In this document: positions 1-11,084 of the stretch, piece after piece | How positions within the stretch are numbered: the first letter of the stretch is position 1 | Layout: every line of letters starts with the position of its first letter | DNA from: Forficula auricularia | Lineage: Eukaryota; Arthropoda; Insecta; Dermaptera; Forficulidae | Direction: 5' to 3' | Length of the DNA: 64,000 bases | Assembly: GCA_024734495.1 (NCBI GenBank) | Contig: JALMQS010000070.1 | Location: forward strand, 17,298,306-17,362,305 | Notes under the pieces: generated by a model | Told to the model about the DNA's origin: nothing | The model's input: the letters and a program-made list of their open reading frames with translations, nothing else | The model's database searches: none | Position numbers and translations under genes: made by a program

Positions 1-886
1 AATTTGAATGTTGATTGTTTTTTATTTAAGGAACATAAAATCAAAGTAAAAACTATTAATATTATTAGGTAACTGAAACATTTTTGCAAAACAAATAGAT
101 TTTTTGATTTGTATATACACACTTTGTTACTGTTAATATATATATATATATATATATATGTAAAGTCCATGGAAGCTTATGGATGCGGCGCATTCCTAAA
201 ATTTCAAACATTTAAAGATTATTTTTTATAAATTTATAAATCGACTTATATAAGTTTACTTCAAGAGGATCTTTAAATTTTCAAATTATTATCCGTTATT
301 TCAAACATTTCTATAAAAAACATTTTTTGTTTTGAAAAGTATATTGGTTCTCGAAATGAAATAAAATTGTTGCATAGTTTCAAGGGGCAATTAAAATGAA
401 TGATTTTTCCGAAAAGAGTGCGGATAGAAGGTTTGAAGTCCTGCCTGAGTATATCTTCCAGTTCAAGCATGTCAAAGACAAGTCCAGACGAGTTTTAGTC
501 GAATAAAAATTGTTCTCGCTGAGGAACTATTAAAATAGTAATATACAAAAAAGGAATAAATAAAAGATGATTCGAGAATCTTTGGACTAATCCATTTCTA
601 AGAACTCTCAATATATAAGATCGGAAATAACTAAGAGTGCTATAGACAAGTCATAGCTTGCTTATAGCAATAGAATTAGGAGAAATTTAAGATTTTCTTA
701 TAGGACAGGCTGATTCATTGTGGAAGATGGTCGATTTCCATCTCAGGGACTGTGGAGTTTAAGTCACAAGAATTAATTTCTGACTCCTACTCTAACTCAC
801 ACAAAGCAGTATCCGTTTGAGGCGAAGGTCCCAAAATATATTTTTTAAAAATCTAATGTTGAATTTGAAAAATAACGAAAATGATG
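1..886. repeat. Direct repeat, copy 1 (about 0.88 kb)
   Basis: This stretch is repeated almost base for base at 1205-2082, offset about 1204 bp. Both copies hold the same (TA)n tract, the same GATGCGGCGCAT block and the same TGAGGAACTATTAAAATAG segment. They differ mainly by small indels. No reading frame runs through both copies. The window begins inside the repeat, so more copies may lie upstream. It looks like a tandem segmental duplication or a satellite-like unit. Confidence 0.85.
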
Positions 887-1204
887 TCTGATGTTTCGAT
901 TGTTTTTTATAAATAAATAATACAGGGTTGCACCCCCTCCCCAGCTTCATGACTCACCCCCCCCCACTCCCTAGTTTCATTAAAAATGTACCCTACCCCC
1001 ATTTTATTCAGTTGTAAAGAATTAGTAGAGCTTATTATCTTTTATTGAAGTTATAAGGCTTGACCGCTTTTATTTTAATTCAACAATTTTCAACCCCCCC
1101 CCCCCCCCCCAGAAATTTCAATGACGTACTCTTCGCGTCTTAACCTCCCCCCTGTGGGCAAATCCTGCACAAGAGAAACCTATTTGTATCAGCTCCGGAT
1201 TTTT
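887..1204. other. Spacer between direct repeats, with C-rich tracts
   Basis: Non-coding spacer between the two 0.88-kb repeat copies. It holds several cytosine runs, the longest being 17 C at 1094-1110, separated by AT-rich sequence. I see no gene. Confidence 0.7.
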
Positions 1205-2082
1205 AATTTGAATGTTGGATTGTTTTTATTTAAGTGAACATGAATCAAAGTAAAAACTATTAATATTATTAGGTAACTGAAACATTTTTGCAAAACAAAT
1301 AGATTTTTTGATTTGTATATATTTTTTACTGTTAATATATATATATATATATATATATGTAAAGTCCATGGGAAGCTGTGGATGCGGCGCATCCCTAAAA
1401 TTTCAAACATTTAAAGTATTTTTATAAATATATAAGGTCGACTTACATAAGTTTATTTCAGGAGGATCTTTAAATTTTCAAATTATTATCCGTTATTTCA
1501 AACATTTCTATAAAAAACATTTTTTGATTGAAAATATGATTGGTTCTCGAAATGAAATAAAATTGTTGCATAGTTTCAAGGGGCAATTAAAATGAATGAT
1601 TTTTCCGAAAAGTGTGCGGATAGAAGGTTTGAAGTCCCTGCCTGGTATATCTTTCCAGTTCAAGCATGTCAAAGACAAGTCCAGACGAGTTTTAGTCGAA
1701 TAAAAATTGTTCTCGCTGAGGAACTATTAAAATAGTAATAATACAAAAAGGAATAAATAAAGATGATTCGAGAATCTTTGGAGTAATCCATTTCTAAGAA
1801 CTCTCAATATATAAGATCGGAAATAACGAAGAGTGCTATAGACAATACATAGCTTGCTTATAGCAATTGAATTAGGAGAAATTTAAGATTTTCTTATCGG
1901 ACAGGTTGATTCATTGTGGAAGATGGTCGATTTCCATCTCAGGGACTGTGGAGTTTAAGTCACAAGAATTAATTTCTGACTCCTACCCTCACTCACACAA
2001 AGTAGTATCCGTTTGAGGCGAAGGTCCCAAAATATATTTTTTAAAAATCTAATGTTAAATTTGAAAAATAACGAAAATGATG
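1205..2082. repeat. Direct repeat, copy 2 (about 0.88 kb)
   Basis: Second copy of the 1-886 repeat in the same orientation. Similarity starts at AATTTGAATGTTG and ends at AACGAAAATGATG. The two short frames that can be read in it are not shared with copy 1, so they are not genes. Confidence 0.85.
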
Positions 2083-2868
2083 ACGTATTCGATGAAATTT
2101 GCAAAAAAAAGCGAAGATTAAAATAAAATTTCAAAAAATGAAGGGTACTTTTATGGACAGCATCCCCTGGTTGAAAAGTCACCTCCCGCCACTGGTATAT
2201 ATGTATCTTTCTGAAATTAAATTTTTTGCCTATCCCCAAAGAATCAACCATAGACAGAATGCATAGACCACTTTGAAACCACTGTGTAAGCCAAATGCAT
2301 GGGAAAGAGATTTTCTGTCAAATTTTTCAAAATAAAATCACTTAATTATTACAACCAAATTATTTATTTAATTAAATATTCTAGGATATATATTATTTTA
2401 ATTTTTAAAATTATGGGAGTATAAAAGTAATATTTTAATTTTCCCTATATTATAACTTTTACAATAGTAAAGCTTTACTAGTATGTGAATGAGAAAACAA
2501 AAAATCATTTAATACAACGATATAGGTATGTAGATCAAAAGGATAAAAATATATTTAATTTTATTATTTTTTCCTTAATAATAAAATGAAAAATGATGCA
2601 AAAAGAACGAACATTACAATCAAGGAAGTCATCTAAATAATGTTGGAATAAAAAGAAGAGGTTGGCTTGGAGCTATGGTAATTTAATTGCGTGTTTTGTG
2701 TGAACGAGTTAGATTAAATTATGAGTTGATCTAAGTTAAACTTGCAGATTAGGAAAGAAGAGAATGTATAAAGATGTCAGAGGGATACAAATAGAAAATA
2801 AATTGCTTTGTATTTTCTTCAATTTTGGAGTAGAAGCTTTAGCAGTCAGATGGGAGGGTTTTAAAATT
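2083..2868. other. AT-rich stretch without recognisable features
   Basis: AT-rich, with no open frame of note and no RNA gene or terminal repeats that I can identify. Confidence 0.5.
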
Positions 2869-3301
2869 TAGATATAAAAATAATTTTTATAAAAAAAAAT
2901 AAAACTGACTTCAAAAAATTAAATGCAACAAATAAATAATAATAACTTAAAAATTAAATAAAATACACTAAAAGGTATAAAAATAATTCTCTGATTTAGT
3001 TACAACTAAACGACGAAATATTAACATGAAATTACTTTTTGAAGTCGGTGCCAAACAAACTATATAAGGGAGCGTACCCGCCAAACGTACTAAGTAAGAT
3101 CCGTCGAGTGCGATTCATAAAATGTAGTATGTTTGGCACCGACTTCAAAAAGTAATTTCATGTTAATATTTCGTCGTTTAGTTGTAATTAAATAAGATAA
3201 TTATTTTATTTTATATTTTATTAGTTATTGTTATTTTATTTGTTGCATTTAATTTTTTTGAAGTTGGTTTTATTTTTTATAAAAAATTATTTTTATTTTT
3301 C
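2869..3301. mobile_element. Fold-back (palindromic) MITE-like element
   Basis: A 430-bp inverted repeat. The inner arms (about 3001-3056 and 3131-3187) pair almost perfectly around a 75-bp loop; the outer arms are AT-rich and less exact, ending near TAATTTTTATAAAAAA on the left and its complement at about 3290. It has no coding capacity. This shape is typical of non-autonomous fold-back or MITE elements; the superfamily cannot be told. Confidence 0.75.
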
Positions 3302-3510
3302 TCTTTTTAGTGATGTTATTGATAGTGACTTAATATATAATAATACCTTGCATGCATCTCGTAACAGAAAGCGTCGGGCGAATGAATGAGAAAATGATAA
3401 TAAAATTCAATTCATAAATATAGTAATTCTCTCGAAACGTTTGCGGGTTTTAAATGAATGTTTTAAGATTTTTTTTATTGAAGATTTTATTTATTATAAT
3501 TTCTATTATT

Positions 3511-3835
3511 TGGTCATAAGAATTGGAGATTTACCTTAATTTCGTCATTGATCATATCTTCAGAACTTGACCAAATTAATATGATACTACCCCTAAGGTA
3601 CCCTCTTTCCAATAAAACAAGAATCATTAAAATCGGTTCATAAACAAATAAGTTGTGCCTGAACAAACATATCAAAAAAGGTCCAATACCAATGAAAGAA
3701 AATGGGACCAATCGGAAACTAGACTGAATCCAATGCAAAAAAATCATCAAAATCGGTTCACAATTGGCGAAGATATGAGGTAACATAGACACACAAAAAA
3801 ATCAGTCGAATTGAGAACCTCCTCCTTTTTTTAAG
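3511..3835 (-). repeat. Dispersed repeat, also present in esterase intron 5
   Basis: Contains the phrases AAATCGGTTCA and GGTCCAATACCAATGAAAG, which recur in reverse orientation at 32,435-32,626 and 33,281-33,345, where a hAT-like element splits the copy. The element is bounded on the right by GAACCTCCTCC followed by a T run. Non-coding. Confidence 0.6.
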
Positions 3836-4146
3836 TCGTTTAAAAAAAGAAAAAGAAATTAAATTTTTTACTAAGATCACACACAACATGTCGGTCTCTA
3901 CTCTTGATTTCGATTTTAATTGATGATAGATTTAGAAATAATCTATCAATTTTCGTTATCGAATGTGAAATATTTAGAATAGGATAATTACTGATTCTCA
4001 TTATCTATTTTTAACAATATTTGAAAATGGTTACAAATGTGGGAGTCAAAACGTTGTGATATTGGTGAGAAACTTTAATTATTATATTTTCTCAAAAAAA
4101 TCTTATTTAACTGAAAATATTTTGTTTTGCCGAGTGCCGATTAGTT
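3836..4146. other. AT-rich gap
   Basis: No gene, RNA or terminal repeat seen. Confidence 0.4.
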
Positions 4147-4245
4147 GTTGATTCATAAAGAGAAATCGTTATTGAGGTAGTCCTCTACTTGATACAAATA
4201 AAAATATATACATATTTCATATATATACAAGGAATATAAATATGT
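4147..4245. repeat. Dispersed repeat ending in a TA microsatellite
   Basis: Contains GTTGATTCATAAAGAG, GTAGTCCTCTACTTGATAC and then a (TA)-rich run. Close relatives lie at 42,320-42,400 (reverse) and 63,655-63,770 (same strand), so this is a small dispersed family of about 100 bp. Confidence 0.55.
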
Positions 4246-4250
4246 ATACA

Positions 4251-4681
4251 CAGTGGAAATCGTTTAACGCGAAAACGCTTAACACGAAATAATAATGCGA
4301 TCCCGACAAAATACTAGGCATTTTCATAAATTTTTTCTTTTAACATGAAACAAAAATCGCTAACATGAAAAGATTTGTTTTTACAAAAAAAATTTAAAAT
4401 TACGTATATATATTAAAGTTTATTAAGTTTTTATTAATATTTTTATTCATTATATTGTTTTTTATTAAACGCATACATATCGTACATACATATGTATAAA
4501 ACGTATAATATTACATAATTTCAAATGTAGTGTATCTAATATGACCTACTCTAATAAGTGTAATTTTGATAAGTATACATATTTATTTTTTTGTATGCAT
4601 TGCAATATGTTTAACACGAAATTCTTTTAACACGAAGAAATATTTCGGCCTCCTCAGTTTCGTGTTAAGCGATTTTCACTG
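4251..4681. mobile_element. pogo/Tigger-like MITE
   Basis: The termini are inverted repeats: the left end is CAGTGGAAATCG, and the right end read inwards is CAGTGAAAATCG; both continue into a TTAAC(A/G)CGAAA block. CAGT-type ends with this CTTAACACGAA-like block are known from pogo/Tigger elements. The ACACGAAAT motif is repeated inside near both ends. A clean TA duplication is not visible at the present edges. No transposase remains. Confidence 0.5.
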
Positions 4682-4834
4682 AATATAATTTATATTCAAG
4701 CGGAGGACAACCTCCAATGTTTTCTTTTTATGAATTTTTATTCAGAATTTCGCTAAGAATTTTTACGATAGTTACTAGGCGATGCAAGCCGAAAAACGCA
4801 AACATGAGAGCGTCGTTTTTTATGCAATTTTTTT

Positions 4835-5240
4835 TTTTTTTATTTTACTTTATTTAAATGATGCTCTGAGGCGATTCGCCTCATAGAGCAGATAACAAAA
4901 GTTTACTTATTAAGATATATTTAGAGTACAACTTAAAATATAACCCTGACAAATTTTTAGCCATGTTCTTGAATAGTTTTTATAAAAAAAGCATAAGTGG
5001 ATTATAAAAGCGATATAAGTGGACTAACTGATATTACTATCAGCTGGTTTGATATATATGATAACTTTCAAAAGTATATTACTAGATTATATTAGCATAC
5101 ATATTAAGAATAAAAGTAAGAATTATTTAGTTAACTCTTCTAAACAGCTAAACTCTGATGCATTATAGTTGATACTATGATGATTATAGATAGTATTTTT
5201 GTTCTTTTACTATAGTTAGGAATGCAACATTCTACGTATG
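4835..5240 (-). mobile_element. Possible LINE 3' tail with terminal hairpin
   Basis: Read on the minus strand, a hairpin (GAGGCGA pairing with TCGCCTC, extended by AGAGCA/TGCTCT) at about 4860-4890 is followed by an AAATAAAGTAAAATAAA-type tail and an A run. A terminal hairpin plus A-rich tail is usual for LINE 3' ends, but no reverse transcriptase frame is left, so the call rests on the tail only. Confidence 0.3.
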
Positions 5241-5480
5241 AGTATTACAAACTCTCACATGACTAATTAATTAATTTAAAAAATATAATAAATAAATTAT
5301 GTCAAATTGTCCCATTAAATGTTAAAAATGACTGTTCTAAAAAAATTGTTTTTAAATACTTCAACATTAAGTTTTTTCCTAACTTTCAGTGAATATATAT
5401 GTAAATTAAGCAGATGTGTCCATCCACACAACTTTACTATACACCTTACCCTCTTAAATTTATTAATAAAATAATTTATA
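5241..5480. other. AT-rich gap
   Basis: No gene or structured feature recognised. Confidence 0.4.
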
Positions 5481-6235
5481 ATTATTTAGTATGAATCCAC
5501 CTCCCCCTCTTAATTTTGGGCTCCTTAGCAATGAATATTATCGCCTATTAATTTTTGAGATTATTTTATTAGAAATATCAGCTTTCTTCGATTTTTGTTT
5601 GAAAATATTTTTGAACCCCCCCCCCCCACTACTCTTTTTGGTTACAATCAATTTCACATAGTGAGCAATAAGGTCGTATAGGGCGCATATGAGAAATTTC
5701 GTACAAATCGATTAAAGGGTAGTATAGGACTTATATTGATAATTCTATTGTTTGCCCCCCGCCCCCCAATTTTTAATACCCAAAATAATATTAACTCTTT
5801 TTTTTATCATATGACCTATTTATACTAATAATTATTTTTCTTGTGTGTTTGTTTTTTATTTTGAAAATTTTATTATTTTAATTTTTTAAGAAGCCTCCCC
5901 CCCTTAATTTTGGGTTCAATTTCAACCAAAATCTAATCACCCCTTAATCCCAATTCCCCAAAAGTACATGTGAAATTTCGTTTTGATATTGACACTAGTT
6001 TTTGAGTTAGAGCGTATTATTACCTGAGCGGTAAAGCACTAACAGACATCTTGACAAAATCATTAATATCTCGTCAAATATTAATTTTTTGATGTTCACT
6101 CATTATGGCTTTTTGTAGACCAAAACGCCATGGTTACGCTCAATTTTTCTTATCAAAATAGTTTCAGCTGTTTTTGAGATATTTCGAAAATACGAAGCCA
6201 AAAAGAAGAAACGAGTGAAAAAGTGCAACAGGTTA
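5481..6235 (-). repeat. Repeat family A, reverse copy
   Basis: Reverse copy of the most abundant repeat in the window (others at 8420-9930, 18,215-18,720, 20,585-21,180, 24,583-25,240, 30,895-31,010, 56,030-56,500). Diagnostic phrases on the minus strand are CTCAAAAACTAGTGTCAATA, GAAATTTCACATGT and CCCAAAATTAAGGGGGG. It includes C-rich runs (G-rich on the other strand). Non-coding; I do not recognise a named class. Confidence 0.65.
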
Positions 6236-6804
6236 GGGATATTTGTTGTAAATTTGATGTAAGTACAATATCTTTTTGGGAAATCGAAGGTTTGTTGGAA
6301 TTCACATAAAGCGGTCAAGTGCAAGTGGGGCTAGCATATCGAGGGCTCCGGAACTAATATATTAATTAATATAATCTAATATATAGGATTAACAAAATTA
6401 CATTTGAAGATAGGATTAACATAATTACGTTTGAAGATAGAACTAAACAAATTAAAAACAGTTTTTTCATCTCTCGTAAATTATTTTACTGCAACCAAAA
6501 TAATTTTTCTCGAAATTACTAACATTAAGCTACTTTAATGAATTTTTTAAGATTTTTAAATTAAAGAGTCGCAAATTTTGAGTGAAAATATACTGCGATT
6601 CAACTTTAAAGGGTTATTTATAGGCCGCGACCAGAGCGTCAAAATTAAAATGACAACAAAACATGATTGATAGAATTTTAAAAGACCTGTCTAAAATAGT
6701 GTATTAGTACTCTACTCGATGAGATAAGCTATTTTTTTATCAAGAATGACCTAGACACCAATAGGTATCGAATTCGATGGGATGAGGAGATGCCTTGATT
6801 TTTT
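6236..6804. other. AT-rich gap
   Basis: Contains a short internal duplication (GGATTAACA...TTTGAAGATAG at about 6390-6445) but no gene. Confidence 0.4.
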
Positions 6805-7145
6805 TTACATGCTTTATATTATAGCTTCACCTGTATGTATCTATCTATCTACCTATCTATCTATCTATGTATCTATCAATGTGACTTTTGTTCTGTTAAA
6901 TTCCGCATACATTTCTCTATGAAAATAATTAAGACGAAAAAGTAAAAAAATTATATTTTAAAAAAACTAAAAAACATGCTTCTAAAAAGTACAAAACAAT
7001 GTAATAATTAATCAAAAATCATGGGGCACTTTGTCGAAATTAATTAAAAGTACATGTTTCTGCGCCCCACACTTTTTGATTAAATATTACACTATTTTGT
7101 ACTTTTTAGAAGGATGTTTTTTAGTTTTTCAAAATATAATTTATT
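6805..7145. repeat. Fold-back repeat with TATC microsatellite
   Basis: Starts with a (CTAT)n microsatellite at about 6838-6880 followed by a unique block. It ends with an inverted repeat whose arms are about 6956-7030 and 7063-7135 (GCTTCTAAAAAGTACAAAA against TTTTGTACTTTTTAGAAG). A second copy of the whole unit is at 58,180-60,250, where it is split twice by later insertions. Confidence 0.7.
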
Positions 7146-7439
7146 TATTTTAACGATTCGACTGACTATTTGCAAGTAAATAAACTTTCTTAAATGGCAA
7201 ATTTTAAATGTCTGACTTTAATAAATACCTACCGAGCTGTAAGAGAACGGTTGTCGAAATTGTCGAATTTTTTGAATGTTATTACCAGCCTGTGGCATTA
7301 GATTAGTTGATTTGTTTTTTACTTTCACATTTATATTCATAGAATATAATGTGGAAGTATTGCGATGCCCTGTTTGGGTCCTGACTCTTTGTGAGCTTGT
7401 TTCTTAGAGATGAAAGAAATTAATTTCATTTTGTAACTC

Positions 7440-7796
7440 TAGGTGGAAGGAAGTGTATTGACACTTGATAAATACACTATTTTTTAATCAAATCGTTAGA
7501 GCAGTTTTTGAGAAAATAAAAAAAAAAAAAATCTTTCATGTAAATGTCCACTTCCGGTCTTCCGATTTCAACAAAAAGCTTTCCAAAGACAGAGATATGA
7601 ACGATTAAAATATTTATTTTACGACACTCCTAATTTACAACCCCTTCCTTTAATTCAATCGGATTAAAAATTTGACACAACTATTAACTCATGACACTTG
7701 ATAAATACACTAATTTTTAAAAAAATCGTTAGAGCCGTTTTTGAGAAAATCAAAAAAACGAAATAAAGGAAGGGGGTGTAAATTAGTAGTGTCGCG
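7440..7796. repeat. Duplicated short repeat with inverted arm
   Basis: GACACTTGATAAATACACTA occurs at about 7458 and again at about 7692, followed both times by AAATCGTTAGAGC and a TTTTTGAGAAAA block. CGACACTCCTAATTTACA at about 7622 is inverted at about 7777-7793. Non-coding; a small compound repeat. Confidence 0.5.
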
Positions 7797-7799
7797 ATG

Positions 7800-8320
7800 A
7801 CTTCAAATAAATTAAAATGTGGAAGTCGTGTGGTGAACACACCAGTTGATTTGATGTGAATGAATAAGAAATAGGCATCGGGCAGAAAGGAAATCTGTTT
7901 TTCTCACCTGCCAATCTCCTCCGCGCGGATAGAGTTTCTCTCGTCCATTCATATTCGTGGTCGTCTTTCACTCTCTCACTTGGACTCGACAGAAAACAAA
8001 ATATCACTAATGATTAGGACTTTCTTTCGAGAATTCTAGCTCCATCGGCGAGGACAGTCTATTTAAGAGCGACACTCGCGCCGCGCCCGGCAGTTCTCTG
8101 TCATATCCGACGTGTACTCCATGTGGCCCCACCACCCCCACCATTCCCCCCTTAAGAGAATAAACAAAAACATCAACACTTGTGATGTTGAGGACGATAG
8201 GGTCACTCAAGGGCCAAGGGAGCAAGCACGTGGGCGCCACATGTGCACTCACCCAAACTCATCACAGCAACAAAAACATACTAACAAAGAGAGTAGTGTA
8301 TCCAAGAACTAGTTAGAATG
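7800..8320 (+). promoter_or_regulatory. Possible solo LTR or promoter region
   Basis: GC content rises sharply compared with both sides. A TATTTAAG box at about 8060 is followed about 30 bp later by GCAGTTCTC, a reasonable transcription start, and by a polyadenylation signal AATAAA at 8159-8164. TATA box, start and AATAAA within 100 bp fit the U3-R-U5 layout of an insect retrotransposon LTR. I cannot find convincing TG...CA ends with a target duplication, and no gag or pol is next to it, so a promoter and first exon of a host transcript is the alternative. The short frames here on both strands look like chance. Confidence 0.35.
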
Positions 8321-8617
8321 GATAGTTTTTATTTTATTATAAATATATTTTTTTTAATTACTCGGGCAAGCTTAGTTTTTAGTTTCAATACTAATTGAAT
8401 TCACATGAAATCTTTACTTTACCATACAGGCTATGGTCAAATATTGTAATCGTGCATGAAAAAAGTGATTTTTATCCTTCTTTTTATCCAAATATCTCAA
8501 AAACGACTGAAACTATTTTCATCAAAAAAATTGAGTGAAACCATGGCATTTCGGTGTACAAAAAAGTCCTAATAAGTGAACATCGAAAAAATTATATTTT
8601 TCGAAATAATAATTGTT

Positions 8618-8877
8618 TTTCATAAGAATTTTGCTGGCTTGGTGTGTACTGGATATATTAATTTTTTATTGTTAAGGATAAATAAATTGAATTGCTTCTT
8701 TCCAGTAATTTATTTTATTATTCAAATGGTTAATCCAAATATTTCGAGAGCGCTTGCGGCATCTCTTCCTCAGTAGAAACGCGCTCTCGAAATATTATTA
8801 TATATTAACCATGTGAATAATAAAATAAATTACTGGAAAGAAGAGATTCAATTTATTTATCCTTAACAATAAAAAAA
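8618..8877. mobile_element. Palindromic insertion inside repeat A
   Basis: The arms at about 8663-8760 and 8783-8877 are complementary (ATTGTTAAGGATAAATAAATT against its reverse complement). The insertion sits between two copies of AATAATTGTTTT, a plausible 12-bp target duplication. The centre carries TTTCGAGAG...TCCTCAG, which on the minus strand is CTGAGGA-stem-GAAA, the hammerhead-like arrangement seen in other palindromes of this window. Confidence 0.6.
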
Positions 8878-9267
8878 ATAATTGTTTTGTCAAAATGTCT
8901 GTTAGTCTGTCTGGTTGTCTGTCTGTTAGTTAGTCTGTGCGTTACCAAATTTTTGTGGACGAGCTAGCTCAAAAACTAGTGTGAATATCAAAACCAAATT
9001 TCACACGTAGTTTTGGTCCATTGAGATTAAGAGCTGATTAGATTTTGGTGCATATCGACCCAAAATTAAGGGGTCTGGAGGGGGGTTAAAAATTAAAAAT
9101 CTAGGCCATTTGAGCAAACTCAACCAAATTGTGTATACATAATCAGTGGGACCCCAGAAGTCTATAAATGCAAAAACTAACCGCCCAAAATGGGGGTGGG
9201 GGTGTAGGGTCAAAAAATGAAAATCTTAGCCATTTACCAAACTCAACCAAATTTTGTATACATATAG

Positions 9268-9812
9268 GGTCTCTCTCTGGTAGCCCTATGTCTAGATACG
9301 ATCAGGACTACTCGAAAATGGCTGAAACTTTCGACATGTCAACTATTCTTTCGTCTATGATTGCTTCCGACAACTTATTGACTTTTAAAATTATATCTGA
9401 TACCATTCGTTGTCCTGAGCTTAGAATTCTTTTTCCACTGAACAATTCTTCGTACCAGCTACGACAGAATCAACCATTCTATCCACCAGTTCCATTTACA
9501 CGTCATTCCGAAACCAACCCTATTTATAGATTTTAGCATCGCTTATAACGCCCTTTCCCAAAAAACATGCGTTTTGAATTTTACTATAGATACCATCAGA
9601 ATGTCTAGAATTATAAAAATAAACACACTTTCATATATTTAAATACTCACTATCATAATTATTATATCTGATTTACACTGTATTATTGTTTATTATTTGT
9701 ATGTTGAACTTTATTGTTTTTTTTCTACTTTTTACTAAGTAGTGTTTCTTTGTATTACTTTCTGTAATGTTTTTAAAGGCACATACCGTTGAAATAAATA
9801 AATAAATAAATA
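9268..9812 (+). pseudogene. 5'-truncated Jockey-like LINE fragment
   Basis: A frame ending at 9536 reads SDTIRCPELRILFPL and then RHSETNPIYRF, in the style of the extreme C-terminus that follows the reverse transcriptase in Jockey-type LINEs (recognised from memory, not searched). After the stop comes a 3' UTR and then an (AAAT)n tail at 9793-9812. The fragment interrupts a family A repeat. The domain is a scrap, so this is a dead 5'-truncated insertion. Confidence 0.45.
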
Positions 9813-9930
9813 AATAATCAGTGGGCCCAGAGTAATCTAAAAATCCAAAAACTAACCCCCTCCCTACATGATTATAAATAATTTTATTAAATAGTAGCTG
9901 GAAGGCCCGACCATGACGGGACCCCCTTAG

Positions 9931-10384
9931 AATGAAAAAAATATCGCTACCCCCTACCCCGCTAACCTGTATTTTATTATGTTACAAATATCAAATCAGT
10001 ACAGCATTTTTATTAATTTTTATAATTAGGTATCGTCTAAATACACAATTAAGTACCTATAACAGACATAGTTTTACATCGATTACATCGCCAAAAGCCT
10101 CTATTGAAAAGCGATACGACAATAGTAGATTAATAACGCGCGTGCATGCCCAGAATTAACCACAGAACGCTTTGAAGTGTTTAATTGCATTTGCCACTTC
10201 TTTCTTGTGTGAGTTCACGTTTTCGTCAATGGCTCAAATAAAAAGTAAACACATAATTCGCGTAAATTTAGAAAACGATTTAATTCTATGGTATGTGTAG
10301 CAAAAACGGATCCACGACGGGAGAAATTAGTTAACGAAAAACATTAATGTGAATGTGACTCATATTTATTTTGTTGATTTGTGT
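9931..10384. other. Gap without recognisable gene
   Basis: One short frame from 9932 is open but resembles nothing I know. No terminal repeats seen. Confidence 0.4.
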
Positions 10385-10491
10385 TAACCTACAAATGTCC
10401 TTTAATTAACATTTTCTTAATAAAAATATATTTTTAAACTTTGTTTTTTTCTGAGGTCGCGACCCACAGGTTAAAAACACTGCTTTAGAAG
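10385..10491 (-). mobile_element. One end of a hAT-like MITE
   Basis: Ends in GTCGCGACCCACAGGTTAAAAACACTG, the reverse complement of the left end of the element at 31,623-31,838. The body (AAATGTCCTTTAATTAACAT) also matches that copy. The partner terminus is missing here. Confidence 0.5.
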
Positions 10492-11084
10492 CTATAAGGC
10501 ATTGCAAGGATGCCAAATACAAGTCCGAATCTGTTTCACACTAGTAGAGATTAATTTCTCAATTTCTTTTATTGTAGGAACGGCCTTTTGACTCTAGGTA
10601 AGATAATATTAAGCCGAAATGAATATCAGATTTAGATATTTATCATTTCAAATAATTAATTCACCGAAACTGCAAACAGCGTACTGAGTCTTGGAAAAGT
10701 TAACACTTATTTCTCCAATTTACCATTTGCAATAAAAAAATTGAATGTAATTTTACGTTAAGGCAAATCAAAAAGTCTAGTTAGCATAAAAAAAAAGATT
10801 TTTAAAAGAGATATTTTGTCAAAACTTCTTCGAGTGTACTGCAAAATCAAATAAGAATATCAAAACGAGATTTAATATTTAGTTGATTTATATTAAAAGC
10901 TGATCAGATTTTGTCTGAAATCTGTGAACGCAAACTAAGGTTAATTCTTTATTTTTATTTTTAATAATTAATGCGGGCAGTGCGCTAAGATAAATTCTCG
11001 AGCACGTCGTGACTCTTATCAGGGTTTATTTGCTACTAACACGAACAATATATGTTGTTAAGACTTATTTCTTATTTCGTCATG
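10492..11084. other. Gap with a scrap of repeat A
   Basis: A short piece at about 10,845-10,945 (AATATCAAAACGAGATTT, AAAAGCTGATCAGATTTTG) is a diverged fragment of family A. Otherwise I see no features. Confidence 0.45.

Larger units (their letters stand above)
8420..9930 (+). repeat. Repeat family A, longest copy, with nested insertions
   Basis: Longest copy of family A in the window. It starts near GGTCAAATATTGTAATCGTG and runs through GAAACCATGGCATTTCGGT, a GTCTGTCTG-rich tract, GACGAGCTAGCTCAAAAACT and GGGGTGGGGGTG, ending near AACTAACCCCCTCCCTACAT. Two later insertions interrupt it: a palindrome (about 8618-8877) and a LINE fragment (about 9268-9812). Joining the flanks of the second insertion recovers the family phrase TATACATAATCAGTGGG. 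Confidence 0.65.

Noticed and set aside
8007..8312. Overlapping frames on both strands in the GC-rich island
   Set aside because: Length is expected in GC-rich DNA, and no motif is visible in either.
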